This document shows, piece by piece, positions 7,711 to 16,266 of a stretch of 45,462 nucleotides of DNA; the first letter of the stretch is position 1; every line of letters starts with the position of its first letter. This stretch comes from Flammeovirga sp. OC4 (GTDB taxonomy: Bacteria; Bacteroidota; Bacteroidia; Cytophagales; Flammeovirgaceae). Under the pieces are notes generated by a model, which was not told the DNA's origin, searched no databases, and worked only from the letters and a program-made list of their open reading frames with translations. Location: positions 1 through 45,462 of the forward strand of contig NZ_JTAM01000057.1 of assembly GCF_000812565.1 (NCBI RefSeq), read 5' to 3'. A program made the translations under genes and the position numbers.

Positions 7711-9738
7711 ATGACATCAATAGAAACGAAGTGTGCGGATAATATAAGAATTCTATCAGCAGCAATGGTAGAAAAAGCAAAATCAGGTCACCCAGGAGGT
7801 GCGATGGGTGGTGCTGATTTTATAAATATACTTTACAGCGAATATTTAAAATTTGATCCACAAGATCCACATTGGCATGCAAGAGATCGCTTTTTCTTAG
7901 ATCCAGGACATATGTCTGCTATGCTTTACGGTCAATTGGCATTGTTAGGGAAATATTCAATCGATGAACTAAAGCAGTTTAGACAGTGGGGAAGCCCTAC
8001 TTCTGGTCACCCAGAGGTAGATGTAGATCGTATGATTGAGAATACATCAGGACCGTTAGGACAAGGGCACGTATTTGCCGTTGGTTCTGCTATCTCGGAG
8101 CGTTTTTTAGCTTCAAGATTTGGTAAAGTGGTGGAGCATAAAACCTATGCTTATATTTCTGATGGAGGTATTCAAGAAGAAATTTCACAAGGTGCAGGTA
8201 GAATTGCAGGTCACTTAGGATTAAGTAACCTTATATTATTCTATGATGCGAATGATATTCAGCTTTCAACTACAGTAGAAGAAGTAACGACAGAAGATAC
8301 AGCGAAAAAGTATGAAGCTTGGCACTGGAATGTCATTACAATCAATGGTAATGATGCAAATGAGATCAGAAAGGCGTTAGATAAAGCTCATGCTGAAACG
8401 GAAAGACCTACTTTAATTATTGGTAAAACAATAATGGGTAAAGGTGCAGTACAAGAAGGAGGAGAGAATTTTGAAGGGAAGTGTTCAACACATGGTCAGC
8501 CACTTTCAAAGTCAGGTGCAAGCTTCGAGCAAACGATTAAGAATTTAGGAGGTGATCCTGAAAATGCTTTTGAAATTTTTGATGAAGTAGCATCGTACTA
8601 TGAGAAAGTAATTGAAATCAAAGCTGACTTAGCAAAGAAAGCAAAAGCAGAAGAGGAGGGTTGGAAAAAAGAATATCCTCAGTTAGCGGAGAAATTAGAA
8701 AAATTCTATGCTAGAGATACTACAGCTGTAGATTGGGCGAACATCACTCAAGTGGATGGTGCTGCAACAAGAGCCGCTTCAGGAAAAGTAATGTCTCATT
8801 TGGCAACTCGCTTAGATAATATGATCGTGGCTTCTGCAGATTTAGCAGATAGTGATAAAACGGAAGCGTTCTTAAAGAAAACAACAGCCTTCCAAAAGGG
8901 TGATTTCTCAGGAGCATTCTTACAAGCTGGCGTATCTGAGTTGACAATGGCAGCCATTATGGTAGGTATGGGCTTACATGGAGGTGTGATTCCAGTATGT
9001 GCTACTTTCTTTGTATTCTCGGATTACATGAAGCCGGTATTAAGAATTGCCTCTCTGATGAAAACACCAGTGATCTTTATGTGGACACATGACTCATTTA
9101 GAGTAGGTGAAGATGGACCAACCCATCAACCTATTGAGCAGGAAGCACAATTAAGATTATTAGAGAAATTAAAAAATCACTCCGGTAAACGTAGCTTTAT
9201 TGCTTTACGTCCAGCGGATTGTTATGAAACAACAGAAGCGTGGAAGTTTGCAATAGAATCAGTTGATCGTCCTGTTGGTTTGATTTTCTCAAGACAAAAT
9301 ATCAATGAAGTAGCACCAAGTGCACAACGTCTTGAAGACCAGTCAAAACTAAGCAAAGGTGGATATATTGCTGTTCAGAATAATGAATCAGTAGATATTC
9401 AATTAATAGCAAATGGTTCAGAAGTAGGTACACTTGCTGAAGTGGCTAAAATACTGAAATCTAAATATGATCTTTCTTCAAAAGTGGTTTCTGTTCCTTC
9501 AGAAGGTTTATTCAGAGATCAACCCAAAGAATATCAAAATGAAGTGATTTCAGAAGGTGTTAAATCTGTTGGTTTAACGGCTGGACTTCCAATTACATTA
9601 GAGCAATTAGTAGAGGGAGAGGTGTATGGTTTAGATCACTTTGGATATTCAGCACCAGCATCTGTATTGGACGAAAAATTTGGTTTCAATCCAGAAGGTT
9701 TAGCGGAGAAAATTGTTCAAAAATTAGAAATGGTTTAA
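7711..9738 (+). CDS. tkt: Transketolase
   Basis: This encodes 675 residues from the ATG at 7711. The frame also opens at a GTG at 7639, but that adds 24 atypical residues, and homologues start near MTSIETKCADNIR. It is a thiamine-diphosphate enzyme of the non-oxidative pentose phosphate pathway. Visible motifs (numbered from 7711) are SGHPGG with H27, GPLGQG, the TPP/Mg motif in the variant form SDGGIQEE (D151) with N181 in FYDANDIQL, the Glu in AGVSELTM that activates TPP, and HDSFRVGEDGPTHQP. The TPP motif lacks the common GDGxxxEG wording; this variant is, as far as I recall, usual in Bacteroidota. It uses xylulose-5-phosphate made by the upstream genes but is separated from them by a 500-bp gap holding a MITE-like element. 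Confidence 0.96.
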   Translation: MTSIETKCADNIRILSAAMVEKAKSGHPGGAMGGADFINILYSEYLKFDPQDPHWHARDRFFLDPGHMSAMLYGQLALLGKYSIDELKQFRQWGSPTSGHPEVDVDRMIENTSGPLGQGHVFAVGSAISERFLASRFGKVVEHKTYAYISDGGIQEEISQGAGRIAGHLGLSNLILFYDANDIQLSTTVEEVTTEDTAKKYEAWHWNVITINGNDANEIRKALDKAHAETERPTLIIGKTIMGKGAVQEGGENFEGKCSTHGQPLSKSGASFEQTIKNLGGDPENAFEIFDEVASYYEKVIEIKADLAKKAKAEEEGWKKEYPQLAEKLEKFYARDTTAVDWANITQVDGAATRAASGKVMSHLATRLDNMIVASADLADSDKTEAFLKKTTAFQKGDFSGAFLQAGVSELTMAAIMVGMGLHGGVIPVCATFFVFSDYMKPVLRIASLMKTPVIFMWTHDSFRVGEDGPTHQPIEQEAQLRLLEKLKNHSGKRSFIALRPADCYETTEAWKFAIESVDRPVGLIFSRQNINEVAPSAQRLEDQSKLSKGGYIAVQNNESVDIQLIANGSEVGTLAEVAKILKSKYDLSSKVVSVPSEGLFRDQPKEYQNEVISEGVKSVGLTAGLPITLEQLVEGEVYGLDHFGYSAPASVLDEKFGFNPEGLAEKIVQKLEMV

Positions 9739-9831
9739 TAAGCAAAATAGATTCTGCGATAAGAATGTAGGAAAGGGATTTATCATTCACGAAACCTAAG
9801 CCAAATAAATACCTTTCCGGTTTTACTCTGC

Positions 9832-9865
9832 AAAATGGATCCTCATTGAGGATCCATTTTTTTGT
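9832..9865. terminator. Strong terminator between convergent genes
   Basis: AAAATGGATCCTC (9832-9844) and GAGGATCCATTTT (9848-9860) form a perfect 13-bp stem with a 3-nt loop, followed by a 7-T run on the plus strand. It terminates transketolase. With A residues on the left arm it may also serve the minus-strand CoA-transferase gene that ends at 9887. Confidence 0.9.
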
Positions 9866-9886
9866 TCTAAAATTCAATATTTACTC

Positions 9887-11026
9887 TTAAAAAAATTCAG
9901 AATTAATACTCTCATTGTTCTCCCCTAGGAAAGGAGACCCTTTCTTATTTTTAATCACTTTGCCATCAATCTTAATGGGGCAACGAGTAGTTTGATATTG
10001 ATAATTATCCGACATTTCAACAGTTTGTAACATGTCCAATACCTTGAAACCATCATGCTCAAAAAGTCGCTCCCAATTCATCACATCGGAACACCAAATA
10101 TCAGCCGGTTCTAAAATGGAAAGCCAGTGTTCTGTCGTATTTGTTTTCAGATGATTGGCTAAAGTTTGTTTGATTTTATCTCTTTGATCATACCAAGAGT
10201 TAAATTCTTGATACACCAATAACTCTGGACAATCTAACAACTCTCCCAATTTAGGAATAGCTCCCATGGCTAGTGAAAGAAAACCGTTAGACGTTTCATA
10301 AATACCATATGGAGCACCTAGGTAAGCGTGAGCATTATTACTTTCTGTTCGTTGCGTAGGTTGTCCTCCGTCATGATAAAAAGTAGTCACGGTCTCAAAT
10401 TGAAGATCAAGCATGGACTCAAGCATGTTGACACTCACTTTACAACCTTTTCCTGTTTTTCCTTTTTGAACCAAACCAGCTAAAATTCCCTGTGCGAGAT
10501 GTCCACCCGATAACATATCAGCCATCGCCAAACCCAATGGAACAGGCCCTTTGTTGGCATTACCGCTTAATGTTGTAACACCCGAAATCGCTTGAATGAG
10601 CAAATCTTGTCCCGGCTTCTTTTTCCAAGGACCTTCCGTACCATAGCCAGAGATTTCTCCGTAGACGATATTAGGATTTATACTTTTGACGGTGTCATAA
10701 TCTAATCCCAGTCTTTGAATGACTCCTGGCCGGAAGTTATGCACCAATACATCTGCTTTTGAAATCAATTGCAGTACTTTTTTCTTATCAAGGTCATTTT
10801 TTAGATTGGCACAGAAGCTTTCTTTATTTCTATTAATTGCCCTGAATATAGAAGACTCTCCGTTCATATTTACATTTGAAATATACATTGAACGACAAGA
10901 ATCACCCGTTTCCGGTTTTTCCACTTTTATTACTCTAGCACCAAGATCAGCAAGTTTTAAAGTACAGCATGGACCGGAAAGGTATTGGCTGAGATCAATA
11001 ATGAGTAGGTCTTGTAGTGGTTTCAT
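9887..11026 (-). CDS. Class III CoA-transferase (CaiB/BaiF), paralogue 1
   Basis: This encodes 379 residues of the CaiB/BaiF (formyl-CoA transferase-like) family, which moves CoA between carboxylic acids through an aspartyl-CoA intermediate. The catalytic Asp is D170 in LGLAMADMLSGG, matching Asp169 of formyl-CoA transferase. Other family blocks are [14 protein letters not shown] (25-38), NRNKES (65-70), HNFRPGV (96-102), GYGTEGPW (127-134) and KTGKGCKVSVNMLESML. The gene overlaps the next CoA-transferase by one base, and the two proteins are clearly paralogous along their length, so a heteromeric enzyme or two successive transfers is plausible. The substrate is not deducible. The C-terminal region starting GKVIKNKKGSPFLGENN is the usual family tail. 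Confidence 0.92.
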   Translation of the reverse strand: MKPLQDLLIIDLSQYLSGPCCTLKLADLGARVIKVEKPETGDSCRSMYISNVNMNGESSIFRAINRNKESFCANLKNDLDKKKVLQLISKADVLVHNFRPGVIQRLGLDYDTVKSINPNIVYGEISGYGTEGPWKKKPGQDLLIQAISGVTTLSGNANKGPVPLGLAMADMLSGGHLAQGILAGLVQKGKTGKGCKVSVNMLESMLDLQFETVTTFYHDGGQPTQRTESNNAHAYLGAPYGIYETSNGFLSLAMGAIPKLGELLDCPELLVYQEFNSWYDQRDKIKQTLANHLKTNTTEHWLSILEPADIWCSDVMNWERLFEHDGFKVLDMLQTVEMSDNYQYQTTRCPIKIDGKVIKNKKGSPFLGENNESINSEFF

Positions 11027-12171
11027 TACATTAAATTAAATTCTTTTGAAATCTGTTCAGTATGTTCACCCACACGAGGAGCTGCAGTTTTTGAAAAAAG
11101 CTTTTGATCGTTGATTTGAATGGGAGAGCGGGTAGTATGTACTTTTTCGCCATTGGTCAACGTAACCACTTGATCAAAAGACAAGACTTTATAACCTTCA
11201 TGTTCGAGAAGGTTTTTGTAATCCAATACCTCAGCACACCAAATGTCTTCTGCTTCCATTTTTTTGATCCAATGTTCAGATGAATGAGAGGCAAAAAAGT
11301 GTTTTAAGATCAACATGATTTCATCTCTATTTTCAAACCATAAATCAGGATCTTGGTATTGCAGAAGTTGTTCGCATTCCAATACTTCACCCAGCTTAAT
11401 CAATGATCCCATGGCTAGCACAATATGTCCATCAGCAGTAGGATATACTCCATAAGGGGCACTTAAATAGGCGTGAGCATTTCCTTCTTTTGTTCTTTCA
11501 GGCAGGGCCTTTGGTTCATTCAAGTAGGTAGTGATTACCTCAAATTGGAAATCAAGCATCGATTCTAAAAGGCTCACTTCGATTAATGCTCCTTTTCCAG
11601 TTTTATTTCTTCTGACTAATCCCGCCAAAATCCCTTGAGTAAGGTGAGTGCCACAATAAATATCAGCTACGGCCAATCCCATTGCAGTAGGCGTGTCATT
11701 TCTATCACCAGTAAGGTAAGTAAGGCCTGAAACACTCTGCGCCAAAAGGTCTTGTCCTGGTTTTTTTACCCAAGGTCCTTCAGTACCGTATCCAGTGACC
11801 GAAGCATAAATTAATGCAGGGTTGATCGCTTTGACAGTAGTATAATCCAAACCAATTTTTTCCATCACACCAGGTCGGAAGTTATGCGTCATGACATCCG
11901 CTTGAGCGATCAACTTTTTGACATTTTCAAGATCTTCAGGATCTTTTAAGTTGGCCGCATAGGATTCTTTATTTCGATTAACAGTATGAAACACCAAACT
12001 GCTATTATCAACAAAAAGGTTTTTGATTGCGATTTGCCTTCCACCTTCACCATGGATTGGGCGTTCTATTTTAATGACTCTAGCACCTAAATCTGCCAAT
12101 TTTAAACCAGCGGAGGGGCCGGCCATAAATTGACAGAACTCAAGTACTAGAATTCCTTCTAATGGAAGCAT
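11026..12171 (-). CDS. Class III CoA-transferase (CaiB/BaiF), paralogue 2
   Basis: This encodes 381 residues from the ATG at 12171. A further in-frame ATG at 12228 would add 19 residues (beginning [15 protein letters not shown]) and reach into the repeat element upstream, so the internal start ([15 protein letters not shown]) is preferred because it aligns with the start of paralogue 1. The catalytic Asp is D170 in [10 protein letters not shown]. Shared blocks are [51 protein letters not shown] and [18 protein letters not shown]. It probably starts a two-gene unit with paralogue 1. Upstream lie 427 bp of repeat sequence separating it from the solute-binding-protein gene, so the whole cluster may or may not be one transcript. 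Confidence 0.92.
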   Translation of the reverse strand: MLPLEGILVLEFCQFMAGPSAGLKLADLGARVIKIERPIHGEGGRQIAIKNLFVDNSSLVFHTVNRNKESYAANLKDPEDLENVKKLIAQADVMTHNFRPGVMEKIGLDYTTVKAINPALIYASVTGYGTEGPWVKKPGQDLLAQSVSGLTYLTGDRNDTPTAMGLAVADIYCGTHLTQGILAGLVRRNKTGKGALIEVSLLESMLDFQFEVITTYLNEPKALPERTKEGNAHAYLSAPYGVYPTADGHIVLAMGSLIKLGEVLECEQLLQYQDPDLWFENRDEIMLILKHFFASHSSEHWIKKMEAEDIWCAEVLDYKNLLEHEGYKVLSFDQVVTLTNGEKVHTTRSPIQINDQKLFSKTAAPRVGEHTEQISKEFNLM

Positions 12172-12197
12172 TTTATATATATTAAGATTGTAAAATG

Positions 12198-12586
12198 CAC
12201 TGTAAACTAAGTTGTTATTAACTTTCAATTGATGGTCCTACTATCATTTAAGGTCCTACTTTCAATCATCTTTCTTCTTCATTTTTGTCTTGAAACAAAA
12301 ACGAAGCAAAAAATTCAAGGCTTAGAAGTTAAAAGCTAAATTCCATTCCTTTCGCCTAAATGATTTTAAACTCGCTAAAGCTCAAACAAGAAAATCATTT
12401 TTAACAGCTCAATACATGAAATTCTTAACGCTTTTCCCTTCAAGGCCGATAAAAGTACTACCATACCAATTTTGTAGTGAGACCACTGGCACGAATGTTA
12501 AGAGAAAGCGGTATTCGTGGTCTATTGATCATCAGAAATCTCTTGATTTCTAAACACTATAAATATTTGAAATGTAGTTTACAGTG
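12198..12586 (-). repeat. MITE-like element, copy 2 (inverted)
   Basis: The segment 12198-12461 is the reverse complement of the core of copy 1 (7326-7588), with scattered differences. The hairpin at 12277-12306 (CTTCATTTTTGT / ACAAAAACGAAG) and the AAATGATTTT/AAAATCATTT stem are both kept. This copy ends with a motif pair in inverted orientation, CACTGTAAACTA (12198-12209) and TAGTTTACAGTG (12575-12586). The 10-mer ATTAAGATTG occurs just outside each end (12181-12190 and 12588-12597), a possible target duplication though not flush with the motifs. The non-shared part (12462-12574) holds two more hairpins. No ORF is present. This accounts for the 427-bp gap between the CoA-transferase and solute-binding-protein genes. 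Confidence 0.65.
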
Positions 12587-12598
12587 AATTAAGATTGT

Positions 12599-13783
12599 TT
12601 ATTCGTTGGTAACACAAAGTGATTCTTCGTAGATACTATTCAAGAGGTCAAGTAATTTTCTTTCATCACCTCCATGCATCATATATTCTCTGATTGGAGC
12701 ACCAGCACGATCTTGGAAATACATATGTCCGTGATATCTTGGTCTTAAAAAGGCTCTGTCTAATGCAGGTAGAGTGTCTTTGAAAAACTGATCTGACACC
12801 TCGTTGGTATGTTCATCTAACCAAGCAGCTCTATGTCCAGGTTGACCGCCATTATCGAAGAAAATACCTTTTTGATTGTCTGGGTGAGCAGCATATTCAG
12901 CAAACTTACTTGCCCATCCTACTTCTTTACATTTAGACGAAATTGCTAAACCAGTTCCCCCTAAAGTCGAAACCAACTTTTGCTCATTGATGGCTACCAT
13001 ATCATGAAATTTCAAAAGTTTTCTAGCATATCCTTTTCTAGAATAATTCGTGTAGCCATAAGCAAAAGGAGAATAGATATATTCGTCAGTCTGCGTCATT
13101 TTCTCATATACTGTGATGGGATTCCAATCATAGCTTTCTGGTCGAATATTTTCACCCAAATCTCTTAACATTCTCAATGCTCTCAAGCCGATTTCATCAG
13201 AGATTACTTTATCTTTTGAAATACAAACATCTTCGCCTAAAGTTGAGCAGACCATGTAAAAGCTCATCAACGTATCTTGTGGAATACCTGGGATGGCCAC
13301 TTTTCCTGTTTTCGACAGTTCCACTAAATCATCCCATGTTTCAGGTAATTTTAAACCTTCTTTCTCAAAAAGATCAGGACGGCTGGCGGCAACAGGAGTA
13401 GCAGCATCAATGGCTAAAGCCCATTGCTGTTGATCATAACTGTAACTTTCATGAGATCTGCCGACACTGTTTTCAGCTTGATCATCTAAAAATGCTTGGC
13501 TGAGTAATGTGTTTAAGGGTTGAATGACTTGAGTTCTTGCTGCAAAACCAGCCCAAGGGTGATCAATAATTAAAAAATCAAATCGTTCTGCTAACTGATC
13601 GATCGGTTCGTCCGCAAAAGCTTGCAATGATCTTTTTTCCCATTTTATATCAACTTCAGGATGGAGTTCTGAAAAACGCTGTGCACAGGCCACAATGGAT
13701 GTAAAACCTCTTGAATGGTTCCAAGTAATGCCTTTTAACTGTTTCATATTTATATTATCGTTTGATAGATTAGTTTTATTCAT
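12599..13783 (-). CDS. Solute-binding-protein homologue lacking a signal peptide
   Basis: This encodes 394 residues, or 382 from the internal start [14 protein letters not shown] at 13747. It resembles family 1/8 extracellular sugar-binding proteins of ABC transporters: a strand plus hinge [10 protein letters not shown], the region [15 protein letters not shown], the stretch beginning [16 protein letters not shown], and a C-terminal lobe with [12 protein letters not shown]. There is no signal peptide or lipobox, and no permease or ATPase gene is nearby, so a cytoplasmic location is likely. The longer start overlaps the end of the aldehyde dehydrogenase gene by 8 bp (ATGAATAA), suggesting translational coupling. 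The genes around it encode CoA-ester and aldehyde enzymes, so it may bind the pathway substrate as a sensor or carrier; that is inference. Confidence 0.75.
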   Translation of the reverse strand: MNKTNLSNDNINMKQLKGITWNHSRGFTSIVACAQRFSELHPEVDIKWEKRSLQAFADEPIDQLAERFDFLIIDHPWAGFAARTQVIQPLNTLLSQAFLDDQAENSVGRSHESYSYDQQQWALAIDAATPVAASRPDLFEKEGLKLPETWDDLVELSKTGKVAIPGIPQDTLMSFYMVCSTLGEDVCISKDKVISDEIGLRALRMLRDLGENIRPESYDWNPITVYEKMTQTDEYIYSPFAYGYTNYSRKGYARKLLKFHDMVAINEQKLVSTLGGTGLAISSKCKEVGWASKFAEYAAHPDNQKGIFFDNGGQPGHRAAWLDEHTNEVSDQFFKDTLPALDRAFLRPRYHGHMYFQDRAGAPIREYMMHGGDERKLLDLLNSIYEESLCVTNE

Positions 13784-15236
13784 AATTCATATAGATGGCT
13801 CTTTTCTGTAAGTATTGTTCAATACCATAAATGCCATCTTCACCACCAATACCGCTTGTTTTGTGTCCTGAGTGAAAGCCTTGTATATAACCTACAATTC
13901 CTTTATTGATGAAAATAGTACCTACCTGAAGTTCATTGATTGATTTCATAATTGTTTTATGATTTTGAGTGAAAAGGTAAGCGGATAAACCTTCCTCTCT
14001 TTCATTTAATGTCGCTTTTGCTTCCTCATAACCTGACACTTTCATGATGGGTAGCACCGGACCAAACAACTCATTTTGAAGCGTAGCATGGTCTTTTTTG
14101 ACGTTGGTTAAAATGGTAGGTTCATACCAGTTGCCGTTTTTAAAATAGTCACCCTCTGGCTTTTTGCCACCAAGTGCTAATTCGGCACCTTGCTTCACGT
14201 TTTCCATCACTAATTCATGTACTCGACTCAATCCTTTGGTACTGACATTGGGTCCCATATTCACATTGCTCATTGGATCACCTACAGTAATTTGCTTGGT
14301 CCTTTCAATGACTTTTTCAGTAAACTCATCTGCAATTTTTTCATGGACAAAAAGCATTTCATTACAAATACAAACCTGTCCACAATTGGCATACCTTGAT
14401 ATTACGGCTGCTTCAACCGCTTTATCAATTTCAGCATCATCCATCACAATAAATGGTGCTTTTCCACCCAATTCAAGTACTAATCCGGCTACATTTTGAG
14501 CAGCAGATTGGTAAATGGCTTGGCCCGCTCTAGTACTTCCAGTCATAGAAACCAGTTTTGTAATAGGGCTTTCCACCAATTGTTTACCCACAGTATGTCC
14601 CCAGCCCATCACCAAATTAATGACTCCTTTTGGCAGTCCGACTTGATGTACTAATCGACAAAATTCTGAAGCGGTAATTGGTGTGAGTTCTGAGGGTTTA
14701 ATCACCATTGTATTCCCAGTAATCAAAGCTGGACCAATTTTACGCCCAATCAAGGCTAAAGGATAATTGAAGGCCATCAATCCAACGGTAACACCATAAG
14801 GAACTTTATGAATACTTAATTGTTCATTGGGCCTATCGGAGGGAAATATACTTCCATCTATACGTCGTCCAGCTTCAGCGGAGTAGTTGATGTATCGAAT
14901 AGTATCATCTACCTCCCCATAAGCTTCAGCTAGTGTTTTCCCTTGTTCCATCACCAAAAGCTTTGCAAAATGATCCCTTTCTTTGTGTAATTGTTCCGTG
15001 ATAGCATAGAGGTAGTGGGCTCTTTCATGAGCAGGAAGCATTTGCCATTTGAATTGAGCTTTTTCCGCAGTTTCAAGGGCAGTGTCTACATCTGTAGAAG
15101 TACTGCAGTACATTCTGGCAAAAACTTGATTGTTAGCTGGATTTTCTACATCAATATAATCTCCCTGTTCAGTGTTTACCCATTCACCATTAATATAGCA
15201 TGGATAAACCTTAATGCTTTGTGTTGTTGTATTCAT
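13776..15236 (-). CDS. NAD(P)-dependent aldehyde dehydrogenase, AldA-like
   Basis: This encodes 486 residues of the aldehyde dehydrogenase superfamily and oxidises an aldehyde to its acid. Active-site features are N157 in MAFNYP, the cofactor motif MTGSTRAG (231-238), E255 in LELGGKAP and nucleophile C289 in CGQVC. Its wording, especially [23 protein letters not shown] and the C-terminal [14 protein letters not shown] then IEQYLQ, is closest in my memory to E. coli AldA (lactaldehyde/glycolaldehyde dehydrogenase). Succinate-semialdehyde dehydrogenases are the main alternative. It starts 4 bp after the enoyl-CoA hydratase stop and overlaps the solute-binding-protein start, so the three genes form an operon. 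The product acid could be the substrate of the downstream CoA-transferases; this is inferred from order. Confidence 0.92.
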   Translation of the reverse strand: MNTTTQSIKVYPCYINGEWVNTEQGDYIDVENPANNQVFARMYCSTSTDVDTALETAEKAQFKWQMLPAHERAHYLYAITEQLHKERDHFAKLLVMEQGKTLAEAYGEVDDTIRYINYSAEAGRRIDGSIFPSDRPNEQLSIHKVPYGVTVGLMAFNYPLALIGRKIGPALITGNTMVIKPSELTPITASEFCRLVHQVGLPKGVINLVMGWGHTVGKQLVESPITKLVSMTGSTRAGQAIYQSAAQNVAGLVLELGGKAPFIVMDDAEIDKAVEAAVISRYANCGQVCICNEMLFVHEKIADEFTEKVIERTKQITVGDPMSNVNMGPNVSTKGLSRVHELVMENVKQGAELALGGKKPEGDYFKNGNWYEPTILTNVKKDHATLQNELFGPVLPIMKVSGYEEAKATLNEREEGLSAYLFTQNHKTIMKSINELQVGTIFINKGIVGYIQGFHSGHKTSGIGGEDGIYGIEQYLQKRAIYMNYE

Positions 15237-15240
15237 TCTA

Positions 15241-16026
15241 TTAATTAAATTTTGGCTCTCTTTTTTCTACAAAAGCGAGGTTGCCCTCTTTGGCATCATC
15301 TGTATCGTAAAGAGCATCAACTAATTGACTTTCTAATTCTAATCCCGAATCCAATGAGAGTTCCAGTCCTTTATAAATGCACCTTTTTGTAGCTGTTATG
15401 GCCTGAGCAGGACCTTGAGCAATCTTTTCAGCAAATGCTTTTACGTCTTCTCTAAATGTATTTTTAGGGTATAGATAGTTCACTAATCCAATATCTTTTG
15501 CCTCTTGAGGTTGAATTGGATCTCCTGTAATCAACATTTCTAACGCTTTCCCTCTTTGAATTCTTCGAATAAGTCGTTGTGAACCGCCATTTCCTGGAAT
15601 CAAGCCTAACTTAATTTCAGGTAACCCCAGTAGGTAGTTACCCTCTTGTGCAATGATAAAATCACAAGCCATGGCTAATTCTAATCCTCCACCGAGTGCA
15701 TGTCCATTGATGCTCGCGATTACTACTTTTTTACTTGTAGATAATAGCTTCGCAGAAAGTTGAGCATGTTCTACCATGAGTTTATTTTGTTCGGTGGTAT
15801 TCGATTGAAATATTTTCACATCAGCACCTGCACAAAAGAACTTATCTAGTTCACTCTCTACTACAATCACTTTAATTTCATCATTTGCTTCTGCCTTTTT
15901 AATGCAGAAAATGAGTTGTTGCATAAACACTAGGTCATAACAGTTGGCCTTTGGTCTATTAATTTTAATGTACCCTACACGGTTCTTTACATGTAGCGTA
16001 ATAAATTGATTTGTTGTTGCTTTCAT
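15241..16026 (-). CDS. Enoyl-CoA hydratase/isomerase (crotonase) family
   Basis: This 261-residue crotonase-fold enzyme has the usual family length. Both glutamates needed for hydration are present: E116 in [12 protein letters not shown] and E137 in [15 protein letters not shown]. The oxyanion-hole elements are FCAGADV (64-70) and the ALGGG loop near 110-114. This favours a hydratase or dehydratase over a mere decarboxylase. It is the first gene of the minus-strand operon, followed at 4 bp by the AldA-like dehydrogenase. Together with class III CoA-transferases, the set resembles CaiB/CaiD-type CoA-ester chemistry in outline, but carnitine is not specifically indicated. The N-terminal 25 residues are ordinary for the family, and no signal peptide is seen. 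Confidence 0.92.
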   Translation of the reverse strand: MKATTNQFITLHVKNRVGYIKINRPKANCYDLVFMQQLIFCIKKAEANDEIKVIVVESELDKFFCAGADVKIFQSNTTEQNKLMVEHAQLSAKLLSTSKKVVIASINGHALGGGLELAMACDFIIAQEGNYLLGLPEIKLGLIPGNGGSQRLIRRIQRGKALEMLITGDPIQPQEAKDIGLVNYLYPKNTFREDVKAFAEKIAQGPAQAITATKRCIYKGLELSLDSGLELESQLVDALYDTDDAKEGNLAFVEKREPKFN

Positions 16027-16266
16027 TTAGATTTTCCATTTGCATTTCACATTTTCGAATATCTTGGGTTGGTGATTATTCCCCAAGTAAACGGGTATTG
16101 AAAATCAAATTGTCTATAGCAAGTCTATGACAAAATAGGCTGTTTTAAGTAGTTAGAGGACCATTTTCTTCATTTATCTATCAAGGCATGTTCAATAATT
16201 TAGTTTTTAAAAATTGAATAAAATTGAGTATTATGAAGTAGTTATAAAACAATAGTATTTTTAAAA

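Noticed and set aside
10719-11039. 106-codon plus-strand ORF
   Set aside because: It lies wholly antisense to the well-supported CoA-transferase gene, and its translation looks like a reverse-frame shadow with no domain.
12534-12551. Perfect 7-bp hairpin AGAAATC/GATTTCT as terminator of the solute-binding-protein gene
   Set aside because: There is no T run on either strand after the stem; it is better explained as part of the repeat element.
14164-14499. 111-codon plus-strand ORF
   Set aside because: Antisense to the aldehyde dehydrogenase active-site region; no start context and no family signature.
16027-16266. Divergent promoter pair between the crotonase and lipoprotein genes
   Set aside because: Promoters must exist here, but no TAnnTTTG match on either strand could be placed, so no site is annotated.
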